DNA of 62,721 bases from an uncultured Mediterraneibacter sp. (GTDB lineage: Bacteria > Bacillota > Clostridia > Lachnospirales > Lachnospiraceae): contig CALWMN010000017.1 in NCBI GenBank assembly GCA_944381935.1, forward strand, positions 1 to 62,721, read 5' to 3'. Numbering within the stretch: position 1 is the first letter of the stretch; every line of letters starts with the position of its first letter. The notes beneath the pieces were generated by a model, which was not told the DNA's origin, ran no database searches, and saw only the letters and a program-made list of their open reading frames with translations. Shown here one piece after another: positions 33,830 to 42,252 of this stretch. The position numbers and the translations under genes are program-made.

Positions 33830-34887
33830 ATCTGCCGCCCCTTGTGATCCAGAAGCGCTGACACTCCCTCGCACAATGCCTGATATTCCACACTGCCTTC
33901 CCTGCATCCGTCAAACTGCCCGATATACCTGCCGATGAGACTGTCCTCATTTTCTCTTCGGAGCCGTTCAAGATCCAATGCCGGCCGCGTTTCATCTATA
34001 ACCTCAATGACATTCCCATACATGCCCCAATGCCCCGGCTCGATCATAAGCTCCCTGTCCCGGAACCCTTTCAAAACAAATTTATAAATGTTCTCATCCC
34101 CGTATTCCCTGATCTCGTTCTCCATTTTTCTTCGGATACTTCTGACGGTATCTCCTTCATCCACCCTGATGTCCCGATGAAAATATTCCCGGCAGGCACA
34201 AGCAGACCACCGGATCCGGATTCCCTGCTCCGTGACCTCTCCCCTTACAAAGCCGTGAGGTCCCGTATCGTTCCGGTCAATCGGCTCCAACGCTCCCGAA
34301 TAGACGACCCGGTCCTTTACAAGAGAATGGGGCTTATGGATATGCCCCAGCGCCACATAATCAAAGCCCGTTCGTTTAAGCTTCTCCACATTGATCGGGA
34401 TGTGCTTTTCATCCCCTCCATGTGCCAGAAGGAGCTCGTAGCGCTGTATTCCCTGTGCCCTGGCACAGTCATACAGAGGCTCTCGGATCTCCCTTGCGTG
34501 ATAGCTCAGTCCGTACACTGCGGTTTCCAGCTCTGGGAACTCTACATATTCCATTTTCTCGCCTAGCAGCGGGATCACATTTTCTGCCCAACGGAAGCCC
34601 CGGTAGTAGGAATCTCTTCTGACAGGATCATGGTTTCCCGCAATCAGGACAACCTTCGTGTGGCCCAGCTCTGAGAAAAGCGCATTGACTTCCTTCAGTT
34701 CCCTGAGAAGCGGCTGCCTGTGAAAAAGATCACCCGCAACCAGGAGAAGATCCGCCCTTTCCTCCCCGCAAATGCGGATAACATGTTCCAGAGTATCCCA
34801 TAGCTCACGCGGACGGTTGCCACTGAACTTCTCTCCCGCATCCGGCTGTGCCCCCAGATGTACGTCTGCAATATGGATAAATCTCAT
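33826..34887 (-). CDS. SbcD/YhaO-like metallophosphoesterase
   Basis: A 353-residue calcineurin-fold exonuclease-like protein and partner of the SbcC-like ATPase. All five metal motifs are visible: FIHIADVHLG, LLLVAGDLFHR, VVLIAGNHDP, LLLAHGG and YVALGHIHKP. Such pairs process DNA ends or hairpins. The ATG at 34887 with GGGAGG upstream is chosen because it begins directly at the first strand of the fold. Confidence 0.88.
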   Translation of the reverse strand: MRFIHIADVHLGAQPDAGEKFSGNRPRELWDTLEHVIRICGEERADLLLVAGDLFHRQPLLRELKEVNALFSELGHTKVVLIAGNHDPVRRDSYYRGFRWAENVIPLLGEKMEYVEFPELETAVYGLSYHAREIREPLYDCARAQGIQRYELLLAHGGDEKHIPINVEKLKRTGFDYVALGHIHKPHSLVKDRVVYSGALEPIDRNDTGPHGFVRGEVTEQGIRIRWSACACREYFHRDIRVDEGDTVRSIRRKMENEIREYGDENIYKFVLKGFRDRELMIEPGHWGMYGNVIEVIDETRPALDLERLRRENEDSLIGRYIGQFDGCREGSVEYQALCEGVSALLDHKGRQI

Positions 34888-35005
34888 ACTTCCCTCCCAA
34901 GCTATCCTGCCGGATACATCCACAAAGGGCGCAGCAATTTTCTGCCCCGCCCTTGTCTCTGTCTCCTGCTATTCATAAATATGTCTCGTTTACCTTCTTC
35001 CCGGC

Positions 35006-36397
35006 TCACAGCTCGCAGTTATTGACTGTCCGGGGGAACGGAATTACGTCGCGGATATTCGACATACCGGTCAGGTACATCACGCAGCGCTCAAATCCGA
35101 GGCCGAATCCCGCATGCCTTGTGGATCCGTATTTTCTCAGATCCAGATAGAACCCATAATCCTCCTCTTTCAATCCCAGTTCTCTCATGCGGGCAAGCAG
35201 CCTGTCGTAATCGTCCTCCCTCTGGCTTCCTCCGATGATCTCTCCGATCCCCGGGACAAGGCAGTCAACCGCTGCCACGGTCTTCCCGTCCTCATTCTGC
35301 TTCATATAAAATGCCTTGATTTCTTTCGGATAATCCGTGACAAATACCGGACGCTTATATACATTCTCTGTCAGATAGCGCTCATGCTCTGTCTGAAGGT
35401 CGCATCCCCATGAAACCTTATATTCAAATTTATCATTATTCTTCTTCAGAATCTCAATCGCCTCCGTGTAAGTCACACGGGCAAAATCTGAATTTGCGAC
35501 ATTATGAAGTCTTTCAAGCAACCCCTTGTCCACAAAAGAGTTGAAGAAATTCATCTCCTCCGGGGCATTCTCAAGTACATAATGGATGATATATTTCAGC
35601 ATATCCTCTGCCAGATCCATATTGTCGTCCAGATCAGCAAAGGCTATTTCCGGCTCAATCATCCAGAACTCTGCTGCATGCCTTGTGGTATTTGAATTTT
35701 CCGCGCGGAATGTAGGTCCGAACGTGTAAATGCTGCGGAATGCCTGGGCATAAGTCTCCCCGTTGAGCTGGCCGCTTACCGTAAGGCTTGTCTCCTTTCC
35801 AAAGAAATCCTTCGTATAATCCACAGTCCCATCCTCATTCTTTGGAACATTCTCCATGTCCAGCGTTGTCACGCGGAACATCTCTCCCGCACCCTCACAG
35901 TCACTCCCTGTGATGAGCGGAGTATGGACATACACGAACCCTCTGTCCTGGAAGAATTTGTGGATTGCATATGCTGCCAGCGACCGCACGCGGAAAACCG
36001 CCTGAAATGTGTTTGTCCTTGGACGCAGGTGTGAAATCGTCCTGAGATATTCAAAACCGTGGCGCTTCTTCTGGAGCGGGTAATCCGGCGTGGAAGTCCC
36101 CTCCACTACAACCTCGTCCGCCTGGATCTCAAACGGCTGCTTTGCCTGCGGCGTCGCAACCAGCGTTCCCGTCACGATAACAGCTGCCCCCACATTCAGC
36201 TTTGAAATCTCCTCGAAATTCTCCATCTTATCATGATATACGATCTGAAGCGTATTAAAATAAGACCCGTCGTTCATCACGATAAACCCGAAGGTCTTAG
36301 AATCCCGGATACTCCTTATCCAGCCCCCGACCGTGACCTTCTGATCAAGATAATCCTCCCTGTTCTTAAATAATTCCCGAATCGTTGTCAGTTCCAT
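35006..36397 (-). CDS. asnS: Asparaginyl-tRNA synthetase
   Basis: A 463-residue class IIb synthetase that charges tRNA-Asn. The N-terminal OB-fold ([25 protein letters not shown]) binds the anticodon. The catalytic domain shows motif 2 ([25 protein letters not shown]) and motif 3 ([13 protein letters not shown]). ENSNTTRHA, rather than the EDxR form, separates it from AspRS. No T-box leader was found upstream, only a short hairpin (36429-36446). Confidence 0.96.
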   Translation of the reverse strand: MELTTIRELFKNREDYLDQKVTVGGWIRSIRDSKTFGFIVMNDGSYFNTLQIVYHDKMENFEEISKLNVGAAVIVTGTLVATPQAKQPFEIQADEVVVEGTSTPDYPLQKKRHGFEYLRTISHLRPRTNTFQAVFRVRSLAAYAIHKFFQDRGFVYVHTPLITGSDCEGAGEMFRVTTLDMENVPKNEDGTVDYTKDFFGKETSLTVSGQLNGETYAQAFRSIYTFGPTFRAENSNTTRHAAEFWMIEPEIAFADLDDNMDLAEDMLKYIIHYVLENAPEEMNFFNSFVDKGLLERLHNVANSDFARVTYTEAIEILKKNNDKFEYKVSWGCDLQTEHERYLTENVYKRPVFVTDYPKEIKAFYMKQNEDGKTVAAVDCLVPGIGEIIGGSQREDDYDRLLARMRELGLKEEDYGFYLDLRKYGSTRHAGFGLGFERCVMYLTGMSNIRDVIPFPRTVNNCEL

Positions 36398-36415
36398 ACC
36401 AAAAAACTCCTTTGA

Positions 36416-36456
36416 CCAGTATTAAGCAGCCGCAGTTATCTGCGGCATCCAGTATT
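36416..36456. other. Short hairpin flanked by direct repeats before asnS
   Basis: GCCGCAG, TTAT, CTGCGGC form a perfect 7-bp hairpin (36429-36446). CCAGTATT occurs on both sides (36416-36423 and 36449-36456). It could be a leader structure or the footprint of a small insertion. Confidence 0.35.
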
Positions 36457-36519
36457 GACATTATATCACTGTCAAGCCTGAGCGTAAACCGACAATTCAC
36501 AAAAAGGCTTTGCAGGGAA

Positions 36520-36756
36520 GAGTTTTCGCAATTTGCAGATAACATCGGCCGCTTCAAGTTTGTTCCTTTTTGCTCTTGAGATCAATCCACGCTTTCATTT
36601 TTAGCGGAATAATATGCCCGGCATCCAAAATAGAGATTCCATCTTTCTCAGTCCTGCATCCGTCATGAGAAGACCACAGGCAAATCCGACGATTATTGCA
36701 TACTGCTCTTTGTAATCACTGAAGTGTTCCCTAAATAGATCAATTCCATTTACCAT
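36520..36756 (-). pseudogene. Nucleotidyltransferase-like (AbiEii-type) remnant
   Basis: The minus strand from an ATG at 36756 reads MVNGIDLFREHFSDYKEQY, AIIVGFACGLLMTDAGLR and then a stop at 36601. The start resembles AbiEii-like nucleotidyltransferase proteins of gut bacteria, where a GG.A..L...AGL segment precedes the catalytic Asp pair. Directly after, in another frame, comes ILDAGHIIPLKMKAWIDLKSKKE, the C-terminal part of the same kind of protein. The middle with the active site is deleted. Family naming is by memory of the motif order and is uncertain. Confidence 0.5.
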
Positions 36757-36782
36757 ATTCTGCTCCTTATCATTCGTAATCT

Positions 36783-37691
36783 TTATTTGGAAGTCCGTGC
36801 TTCTCCTGATCTAAATAATTTGCTTTCAGAGAGTAGTAACCCTGCCAATGTCAGAATCGTTCCCATCCCAGTCAGCCATGTAAACGGCTCACGCAGGATC
36901 AGAACAGAAGCCGCCACGGTGATAACGGGAACCAGATAAATATAAATGCTGGTCTTAACTGCTCCCAGCAGCTTAACAGCAAAATTCCATGTAACAAAGC
37001 AGAGCGCAGAAGCTCCCAACCCCAAAAAGAGAATGTTCAGCAGATAGGCCATGTTTGCGAACCGGCTCAACCCCAATTTAAAGTCAAACAGAAACAATGC
37101 CGGTACCATAAACAGGATGCCATAAAAAAACACGCGCCGGGTTGTCAAAATAGTATTGAAGCCAAAGCTGCTGATCTTCCTTGTTAAAATGGAGTAGCAG
37201 GTCCATAAAAATGCGGCCAGTAGTGCCAGTAAGTCTCCGGCAGGACTGAGCTGCAGCCTAGTTCCGTTAAAACTGATCAGCGCAATTCCTGCCATCGCAA
37301 CCACGAATCCTATAAAGAAGTTAACCCGTAGCTTCTCATCCTTTTTCAGAAATAAATGGGATAAAATCGCGGTAAAGAACGGGGCTACAGAGATAATCAC
37401 GCCTACATTTGACGCCATTGTATAAGTCAATGCGATATTTTCCAACAGATAGTATAGGCATACCCCGCATAAACCCGCAAAAACAAAGGTAAGTTCCTGC
37501 TTTCCTGTTGTACCTTTCATTCGGTGGGGATAGACAACCAACAAGGCAAGAAGCCCCATCACAAATCGAAAGAACAAAATTTCTACCGGCTGGAAATCTA
37601 CAAGCAATACCTTTGTAGAAATGAAAGTTGTTCCCCAAATGAGTATTGTCAATAACGCCGATAAATGGCCGGTTGCTTTATTTTGTTCCAT
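36783..37691 (-). CDS. EamA/DMT-family transporter
   Basis: A 302-residue membrane protein with ten hydrophobic helices in two EamA repeats (ALLTILIWGTTFISTKVLL at the start, LLALLAAFLWTCYSILTRK opening the second half). The drug/metabolite transporter family exports amino acids, metabolites or drugs; the substrate cannot be read. Its start overlaps the AraC-family gene by 14 bases, so the regulator and the transporter form one unit, with the regulator probably sensing the exported compound. GGGAGG precedes the ATG. Confidence 0.88.
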   Translation of the reverse strand: MEQNKATGHLSALLTILIWGTTFISTKVLLVDFQPVEILFFRFVMGLLALLVVYPHRMKGTTGKQELTFVFAGLCGVCLYYLLENIALTYTMASNVGVIISVAPFFTAILSHLFLKKDEKLRVNFFIGFVVAMAGIALISFNGTRLQLSPAGDLLALLAAFLWTCYSILTRKISSFGFNTILTTRRVFFYGILFMVPALFLFDFKLGLSRFANMAYLLNILFLGLGASALCFVTWNFAVKLLGAVKTSIYIYLVPVITVAASVLILREPFTWLTGMGTILTLAGLLLSESKLFRSGEARTSK

Positions 37692-38526
37692 GTTGATTGC
37701 CTCCCAATTCCTCTTTTCTCAAGAATATCTCCCTGTAGCCTCCAGGTGACAGACCGATAAAACTGTTAAAATAGTTGGTAAAATGACTTTGATCGGAAAA
37801 ACCCGTCTGCATGGCAGCCTCTATAGGGGCAATGCCCTGTTCCAATAATGTCTTTGCCGCGCCAATGCGGATGTTTTCAAGATAGCGGTATGGAGTGACG
37901 CCTTTTGACTTGGCAAACGCTCGCAATAATGTGGACTTGCTCAAATTCACACAGCGGCAAATCTGATCCAAATAAATACGCTCGGTGTAGTGCTGTTCCA
38001 TAAAAGCGCATGCTTTTTCAATTTCCTCCCGGCACCCTGGAATACATTCTTCAAATGGCTGTCCGTAACGCTGGATTAACAACGACAAAAGCAAGAGAAG
38101 ATTTTCTTCTTTATCAAATTCAGGGGAACCACTCATTACAAGCTCATGGAGCAGCCGAAGATAACAGGTAATTTCTTCATCATAAATCACGGTCTGCGAA
38201 AATCCCGGAAGGGAACGCTTTCCGGTAACTTCTTCTGCCAAATCCATCATGATTTCTTTTGTGATATTAAAGCCTCGGTAATCCAGCGTCCCGTCATCGG
38301 TCTGAACACAGGCATGGTTATCCCCCGGATTAAATAGGACAATATCGCCCCTGTGAATAGTGTACTCTTGGTTTTTGCAGGAAAGGCAGCGTTCCCCATC
38401 TTCAACAAAGCCGATCACATAATATTCATGGAAATGGTTCGGGAAAGGCTGCACAATCCCCTCAAATCGGTAGGCCTCAATCCTCAAGTCATCGTCATAG
38501 ACTACCGTTCTTGTTTCTTTCTTCAT
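37678..38526 (-). CDS. AraC-family regulator with cupin sensor
   Basis: A 282-residue protein. An N-terminal cupin (about 20-110: HFHEYYVIGFVEDGERCLSCKN, VLFNPGDNHACV) probably binds the effector, and two C-terminal helix-turn-helix units follow (about 175-275: IYLDQICRCVNLSKSTLLRAFAKSKGVTPYRYLENIRI, then GFSDQSHFTNYFNSFIGLSPGGYREIF). It is likely an activator of the overlapping EamA transporter gene. Confidence 0.9.
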   Translation of the reverse strand: MKKETRTVVYDDDLRIEAYRFEGIVQPFPNHFHEYYVIGFVEDGERCLSCKNQEYTIHRGDIVLFNPGDNHACVQTDDGTLDYRGFNITKEIMMDLAEEVTGKRSLPGFSQTVIYDEEITCYLRLLHELVMSGSPEFDKEENLLLLLSLLIQRYGQPFEECIPGCREEIEKACAFMEQHYTERIYLDQICRCVNLSKSTLLRAFAKSKGVTPYRYLENIRIGAAKTLLEQGIAPIEAAMQTGFSDQSHFTNYFNSFIGLSPGGYREIFLRKEELGGNQHGTK

Positions 38527-38633
38527 GTGCTTTTCCTCCTTGGACTTTTTCTATTGTAGCATCCGAAAAACCAAAAGGCTTGTAAAATATCTTCATTTTA
38601 CGAAAGGTGTCATAAAGATACCCGATATATAGA

Positions 38634-38661
38634 GATCCCGGAGGCTCATTCCTCCGGGATC
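38634..38661 (-). terminator. Hairpin over the response-regulator remnant stop
   Basis: GATCCCGGAGG and CCTCCGGGATC form a perfect 11-bp stem; the TGA stop of the remnant lies in the 6-base loop. A short T-rich tract (TCTATAT) follows. Confidence 0.6.
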
Positions 38662-38785
38662 ATGAATCTGTATCCGACACCACGTACTGTCTGGATATAT
38701 TCTTTATTTGTATACTTTCTAAGTTTCTTACGCCTTCCGGCAATTTGGAGGATCTGATCTTTCGTAAATACCCACCGCGGATGTT
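38646..38785 (-). pseudogene. OmpR-type response regulator, C-terminal remnant
   Basis: The minus strand reads WVFTKDQILQIAGRRKK, then LRKYTNKEYIQTVRGVGYRFMIPEE and a stop. VFTKDQIL and EYIQTVRGVGYRF are the start and end of a winged-helix response-regulator domain. The intervening part, about 30 residues with the recognition helix, is missing, as is the receiver domain. It is not expressed as a useful protein. Confidence 0.7.
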
Positions 38786-38963
38786 GTAAGAAACAAGCAA
38801 GGGCAGAACCTCAAAAAATCGGCTCTGCCCAAAGTAACTAATGACATATCTTATATCTGTTTTTTCAGTTTTGATGAAAATTGAAACGGTCTCAAAATAA
38901 ATGGAACGAACATTTTGGCTCAAAAAAGGCAAAAAAATGCATAATATATTCTCTTTTCTTAAG
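38786..38963. other. Non-coding stretch with one hairpin
   Basis: GGGCAGA and TCTGCCC pair (about 38803-38834) around a loop containing a T6 tract on the minus strand. No gene was recognised between the regulator remnant and tRNA-Cys. Confidence 0.4.
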
Positions 38964-39035
38964 AGGCGCAGACCGGATTTGAACCGGTGAATCAGGGTGT
39001 TGCAGACCCACGCCTTACCACTTGGCTACTGCGCC
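38964..39035 (-). tRNA. tRNA-Cys(GCA)
   Basis: A full cloverleaf is readable on the minus strand: acceptor GGCGCAG/CTGCGCC, D-arm AGCCAAGTGGTAAGGC, anticodon loop with GCA (TCTGCAACA), T-arm CCGGTTCAAATCCGG and discriminator T. CCA is not encoded. Confidence 0.95.
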
Positions 39036-39050
39036 TTGCTATGAGCACTT

Positions 39051-39089
39051 AGCGACCGTATTGTGGTCGCTTATGTGTGATCACACATA
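39051..39089. promoter_or_regulatory. Hairpin and perfect 18-bp palindrome between tRNA-Cys and glpP
   Basis: AGCGACC, seven bases, GGTCGCT (39051-39071) is followed at once by TATGTGTGATCACACATA (39072-39089), an 18-bp palindrome without a spacer. The first may end glpP transcription. The second has the form of a dimeric regulator site (TGTGATCACA core). Confidence 0.4.
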
Positions 39090-39156
39090 GTCTATTCATG
39101 CATCTTCTGAATTATACCAGAATTTGCCCTTCTCGTCAAACAAATTTTCCCATCCG

Positions 39157-39726
39157 CTACATTTTCCAGACCTCCTGGTTCGTAGCGGATACTGCCATCG
39201 CCCCTGCCGACAGCGCTCCCATGACATCTTCACGGTCCGTGATCAGGCCCCCTGCTATAACAGGTGTTTTCAATTCATAGCAGATCTTTTTGATAACCTT
39301 GGGCATAACTCCAGGAAGGACCTCAATCATATCCGGGCGTACTGTATACTGCTGCTGGCGGATATTTTCCAGCGCCATAGAATCCAGCAGAAAGTACCTC
39401 AGGACAGAATACATAGACAATTCTTTCGCCCGTTTTATCAGGACTGGTTTGGTTGAAATAATACCGTCTGCCTCTGTATTTTCTTTTATATAATCCACCG
39501 CTATCTCTTTCGAGTTTAGTCCGCTGATCAAATCAATATGCACCATTGCGATTTTGCCTGCTTTTTTAATCTTCTGCACAATATCACGGATGGAACAGAC
39601 GTCTCCGAACAGGACAAAGACCACTTTCGTCCCGTCTGTCCTGCAGCAGCTCTCCAATCCCGCCCAGTCCTTTACAGCCGCAATGACCGGGTTGCCCTCA
39701 ACCACATCTACAAACTCATTTCCCAT
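39157..39726 (-). CDS. glpP: Glycerol-3-phosphate-responsive antiterminator GlpP
   Basis: A 189-residue protein of the GlpP family that, bound to glycerol-3-phosphate, prevents termination in glp leader RNAs. Family cues are NPVIAAVKDW, MVHIDLISGLNSKEIAVDYI, ADGIISTKPVLIKRAKEL, DMIEVLPGVMPKVI and TPVIAGGLITDREDVMGALSAGA. The ATG at 39726 has AAAGGAAA upstream and starts the conserved region. No glycerol genes are adjacent, so its targets lie elsewhere. Confidence 0.88.
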   Translation of the reverse strand: MGNEFVDVVEGNPVIAAVKDWAGLESCCRTDGTKVVFVLFGDVCSIRDIVQKIKKAGKIAMVHIDLISGLNSKEIAVDYIKENTEADGIISTKPVLIKRAKELSMYSVLRYFLLDSMALENIRQQQYTVRPDMIEVLPGVMPKVIKKICYELKTPVIAGGLITDREDVMGALSAGAMAVSATNQEVWKM

Positions 39727-39894
39727 ACAGGTTTCCTTTCTGTCCGATTCCCGAAGAAAAAAGAACAAACTAAACCACAGTGTCCATATACTGCATTTAA
39801 TTCGCTCTCCACTCATTGCTTCTCTTTATGGCTACTCTACTATATCACATTGAGAAAAATCTTTCACCTGTTTTAAACAGATTTTTCAAAAACA

Positions 39895-39923
39895 TCAGCC
39901 ATGCAGTTTTTCTGCATGGCTGA
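39895..39923 (-). terminator. Terminator after the PepSY lipoprotein
   Basis: TCAGCCATGCAG and CTGCATGGCTGA form a perfect stem with a 5-base loop, then GTTTTTG on the minus strand. Confidence 0.8.
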
Positions 39924-39932
39924 ACATTCCCC

Positions 39933-40700
39933 CTATATTCTTTCCTCACTCCATTCAAGAATTGTCCCTGTGTTGGCATCAATCTCAAATTCATACTCTC
40001 TGTAATTGTAAATAATATCTCCTTCGTATTTGTACCTTCCGTCGTCATAATCAAGCTTGATTAAGATATTCTGCTTGGTAGCGCCCTGAACCCTGTCCAA
40101 CGCAATCTGAATTGCCTCATCCTGGCTGATTGCCACGTTGGCGCCGACGTAAGCCCCCTGGTTCCCTGCCGTACTGTTATTATTCTGGGTTGTTCCGCTT
40201 CCTGAACCCTGGCTGTTGTTCTGTGTCTGGGCACTGCCCTGTGAGGATGCGGAATCCTGTGTCTGAGTTCCGCTTTGACCCGAACCGTCCTGCTTCGTGC
40301 TGTTTTGGTCTGCACTGCTCTGGCCTGCATTTCCCTGATCCGCTGCGGAGGTTCCTGCGTTCCCCTGATCTGCTGCGGAGGTTCCTGCGTTCCCCTGATC
40401 TGCTGCCGCATAATTGACATCTGTCCCAATATCTGAACTTAATATCGTTCCGTCAGACGCCTGGATCTCATAATCATATCCCTTTTCATCTACATTGAAC
40501 TGAACGTCATATGTTTTTCTTCCATTGTTGCGGTCTTCCGATACTCTGAGTCTTGTAGTGTCAGCCTCATTAACCCCTGCATCATTTAAAGCTGTCTCCA
40601 AAGCCGCGTCCCTTCCGATATCCGCATTGTCCCCGCATCCTGTGAATGTTCCCAAAACCATTACTGAAACCGCTGCTGCCGCAAAAATTTTTTTCATCAT
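39933..40700 (-). CDS. PepSY-domain lipoprotein with Ser/Gln/Gly-rich linker
   Basis: A 255-residue exported lipoprotein. The signal peptide ends in a lipobox, LGTFTGC, with lipid attachment at the Cys near residue 22. Two PepSY-like modules (about 25-95 and 190-255: AISQDEAIQIALDRVQG, YEFEIDANTGTILEWSEE) flank a low-complexity linker containing AADQGNAGTS repeats. PepSY domains are thought to inhibit or sense extracytoplasmic proteases. It is followed downstream by a terminator and preceded by an 11-bp-spaced direct repeat typical of OmpR regulators, and the two-component genes lie just upstream. It is likely part of that regulon. Confidence 0.85.
   Translation of the reverse strand: MMKKIFAAAAVSVMVLGTFTGCGDNADIGRDAALETALNDAGVNEADTTRLRVSEDRNNGRKTYDVQFNVDEKGYDYEIQASDGTILSSDIGTDVNYAAADQGNAGTSAADQGNAGTSAADQGNAGQSSADQNSTKQDGSGQSGTQTQDSASSQGSAQTQNNSQGSGSGTTQNNNSTAGNQGAYVGANVAISQDEAIQIALDRVQGATKQNILIKLDYDDGRYKYEGDIIYNYREYEFEIDANTGTILEWSEERI
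40335..40408 (-). repeat. 30-bp tandem repeat within the PepSY lipoprotein gene
   Basis: Two nearly identical 30-bp units (40335-40364 and 40365-40394) and a partial third encode the 10-residue repeat AADQGNAGTS in the linker. Copy number could vary between strains by slippage. Confidence 0.8.
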
Positions 40701-40776
40701 CTTTCATTCTCCCTTCGTTTTATCTCCAATTGATGTTGTCTTGTTTGTTTTGTTGATATTAATATATAGCCGGAAA

Positions 40777-40793
40777 ATTAAAAGAAGATTAAA
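40777..40793 (-). promoter_or_regulatory. Candidate response-regulator operator
   Basis: TTTAAT occurs twice on the minus strand (40793-40788 and 40782-40777), 11 bp apart, just upstream of an AT-rich -10 region for the PepSY gene. Such direct repeats are typical OmpR-type binding sites. Confidence 0.5.
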
Positions 40794-40842
40794 GTACTCC
40801 AAAAAACGAAAAATTTATTTTTACTCTGTCAGCAGTGTTTCA

Positions 40843-42252
40843 TCACAGTTTCTGCTTTTCATTTACTGTATCTGTAAGATCCTTATCCGCCGGAAGGCCA
40901 AATGAAAATATGCTCCCTTTTCCAGGGGAACTCTCCACTTTCACCCAGCCTCCATGCGCCTGCGCAATCCATTTGACCATAGACAGCCCCAGTCCCGAAT
41001 GGCTGCCCCCACTCCGGGAGGTATCGGCGCGATAGAACCTCTCCCATATGTGCGCCTGATCCTCCTTTGCTATTCCAACACCGTTATCCTGCACACTGCC
41101 AAGCAGTTCTCCATTTAATAATGACAGCGTGACCAGTACACTCCCGCCCTTTGTGCTGTAACTGACTGCATTAGAGATCAGATTGACCACCAGCCTGATG
41201 TAAAAGGACTCATCCACATATGCCGTAATATCCGGCTCGATCCTGCAGGAGACTGTCACATCATTGCCTTCTGCATCTGCGAGCATCTGCTGTTCCTCCG
41301 CAGCCATCTGCGTCAATTCGCTAACATTGACCCGTTCCCGGTTCAATGGCTGCCGTCCCTGATCCGCCCTTGAGAGAAATAGAAGCTGCGAAATCATCCT
41401 CGACATGTTCTTCGCTTTCTGCTCGATCAGCTCAATCTGACACCGCTGTCTCTCCGACAGCGTGTTATCCTCCAGGCACTCGCCGCACTGCGCCAGGATC
41501 ACGCTGACCGGGGTCCTCAGCTCATGGGATACATCGGAAGTGAACTGCTTTTCTCTTTTGAACACCTCTTCCAGCTCATCAAGCATATCGTCAAACGTCC
41601 ACGCAAGACTGTATATCTCATCCCGGCTCTTCTCTCCGCCTCCCTCCAGCCCGATCCTTTGGGACAGGTCTGCATCCGCACGTATTTTCTGCACAGTATA
41701 TATCATCTTCTTGACAGGAAGAAGCGTCCTCCTGGTAGACCGATATCCGATGAAAGCAGTCACAACCGCCATGAGAGGAAAGAGGATGATCGCGAACCGG
41801 ATCGTCACACTGAAATTCTCCTCTGCCTCTGTGACGGATGTAATCCCCCTGACATATACTGTGTAATTTTCGGCCAGGCGGAAAGACATATCGTACACAT
41901 ACCACTCCAGGCTGCCCTCCCGGATTCTCCGCGTCTCCCCATCTGATATTTCCGGCTGCTGATCGAATCCATAGGGCACCTTTCCGTAAAGAAAGTACAT
42001 GTTACTGTCATACAGGGACAGATATACGTCTCTGGTCACGGAATAAAAATCGGAATCGACCTTGAGTTCGCCCCCCTGCAGGGTAATATCATCCACACTG
42101 TCCTGGACCCGCCTTTCCAGCTTAGCCTGAGTGGACGCAAGAATTTCCCTGCTGCTCAGGGAGAAAAGAATTGCAAGCACTGCCGCAGTCGCAAGGATCA
42201 TAAAAAATGTATATAATAACGTAAGCTTGATCTTTAAAGATAATTTCTTCAT
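40843..42252 (-). CDS. Sensor histidine kinase
   Basis: A 469-residue membrane kinase. Two helices (about 8-30 and 152-172) flank an extracellular sensor, followed by a HAMP-like region, the phosphoacceptor motif FTSDVSHELRTPVSVILAQ, and an ATPase domain (N-box LVVNLISNAVSYST, G1 VQDNGVGIAKED, G2 GGSHSGLGLSMVKW). The start overlaps the response-regulator stop by four bases. With the downstream PepSY lipoprotein it resembles envelope-stress systems in Firmicutes, where PepSY proteins modulate signalling (inference). Confidence 0.92.
   Translation of the reverse strand: MKKLSLKIKLTLLYTFFMILATAAVLAILFSLSSREILASTQAKLERRVQDSVDDITLQGGELKVDSDFYSVTRDVYLSLYDSNMYFLYGKVPYGFDQQPEISDGETRRIREGSLEWYVYDMSFRLAENYTVYVRGITSVTEAEENFSVTIRFAIILFPLMAVVTAFIGYRSTRRTLLPVKKMIYTVQKIRADADLSQRIGLEGGGEKSRDEIYSLAWTFDDMLDELEEVFKREKQFTSDVSHELRTPVSVILAQCGECLEDNTLSERQRCQIELIEQKAKNMSRMISQLLFLSRADQGRQPLNRERVNVSELTQMAAEEQQMLADAEGNDVTVSCRIEPDITAYVDESFYIRLVVNLISNAVSYSTKGGSVLVTLSLLNGELLGSVQDNGVGIAKEDQAHIWERFYRADTSRSGGSHSGLGLSMVKWIAQAHGGWVKVESSPGKGSIFSFGLPADKDLTDTVNEKQKL

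Noticed and set aside
36398-36600. T-box leader for asnS
   Set aside because: No AGGGTGGNACCGCG-type motif or specifier stem was found on the minus strand, only a 7-bp hairpin.
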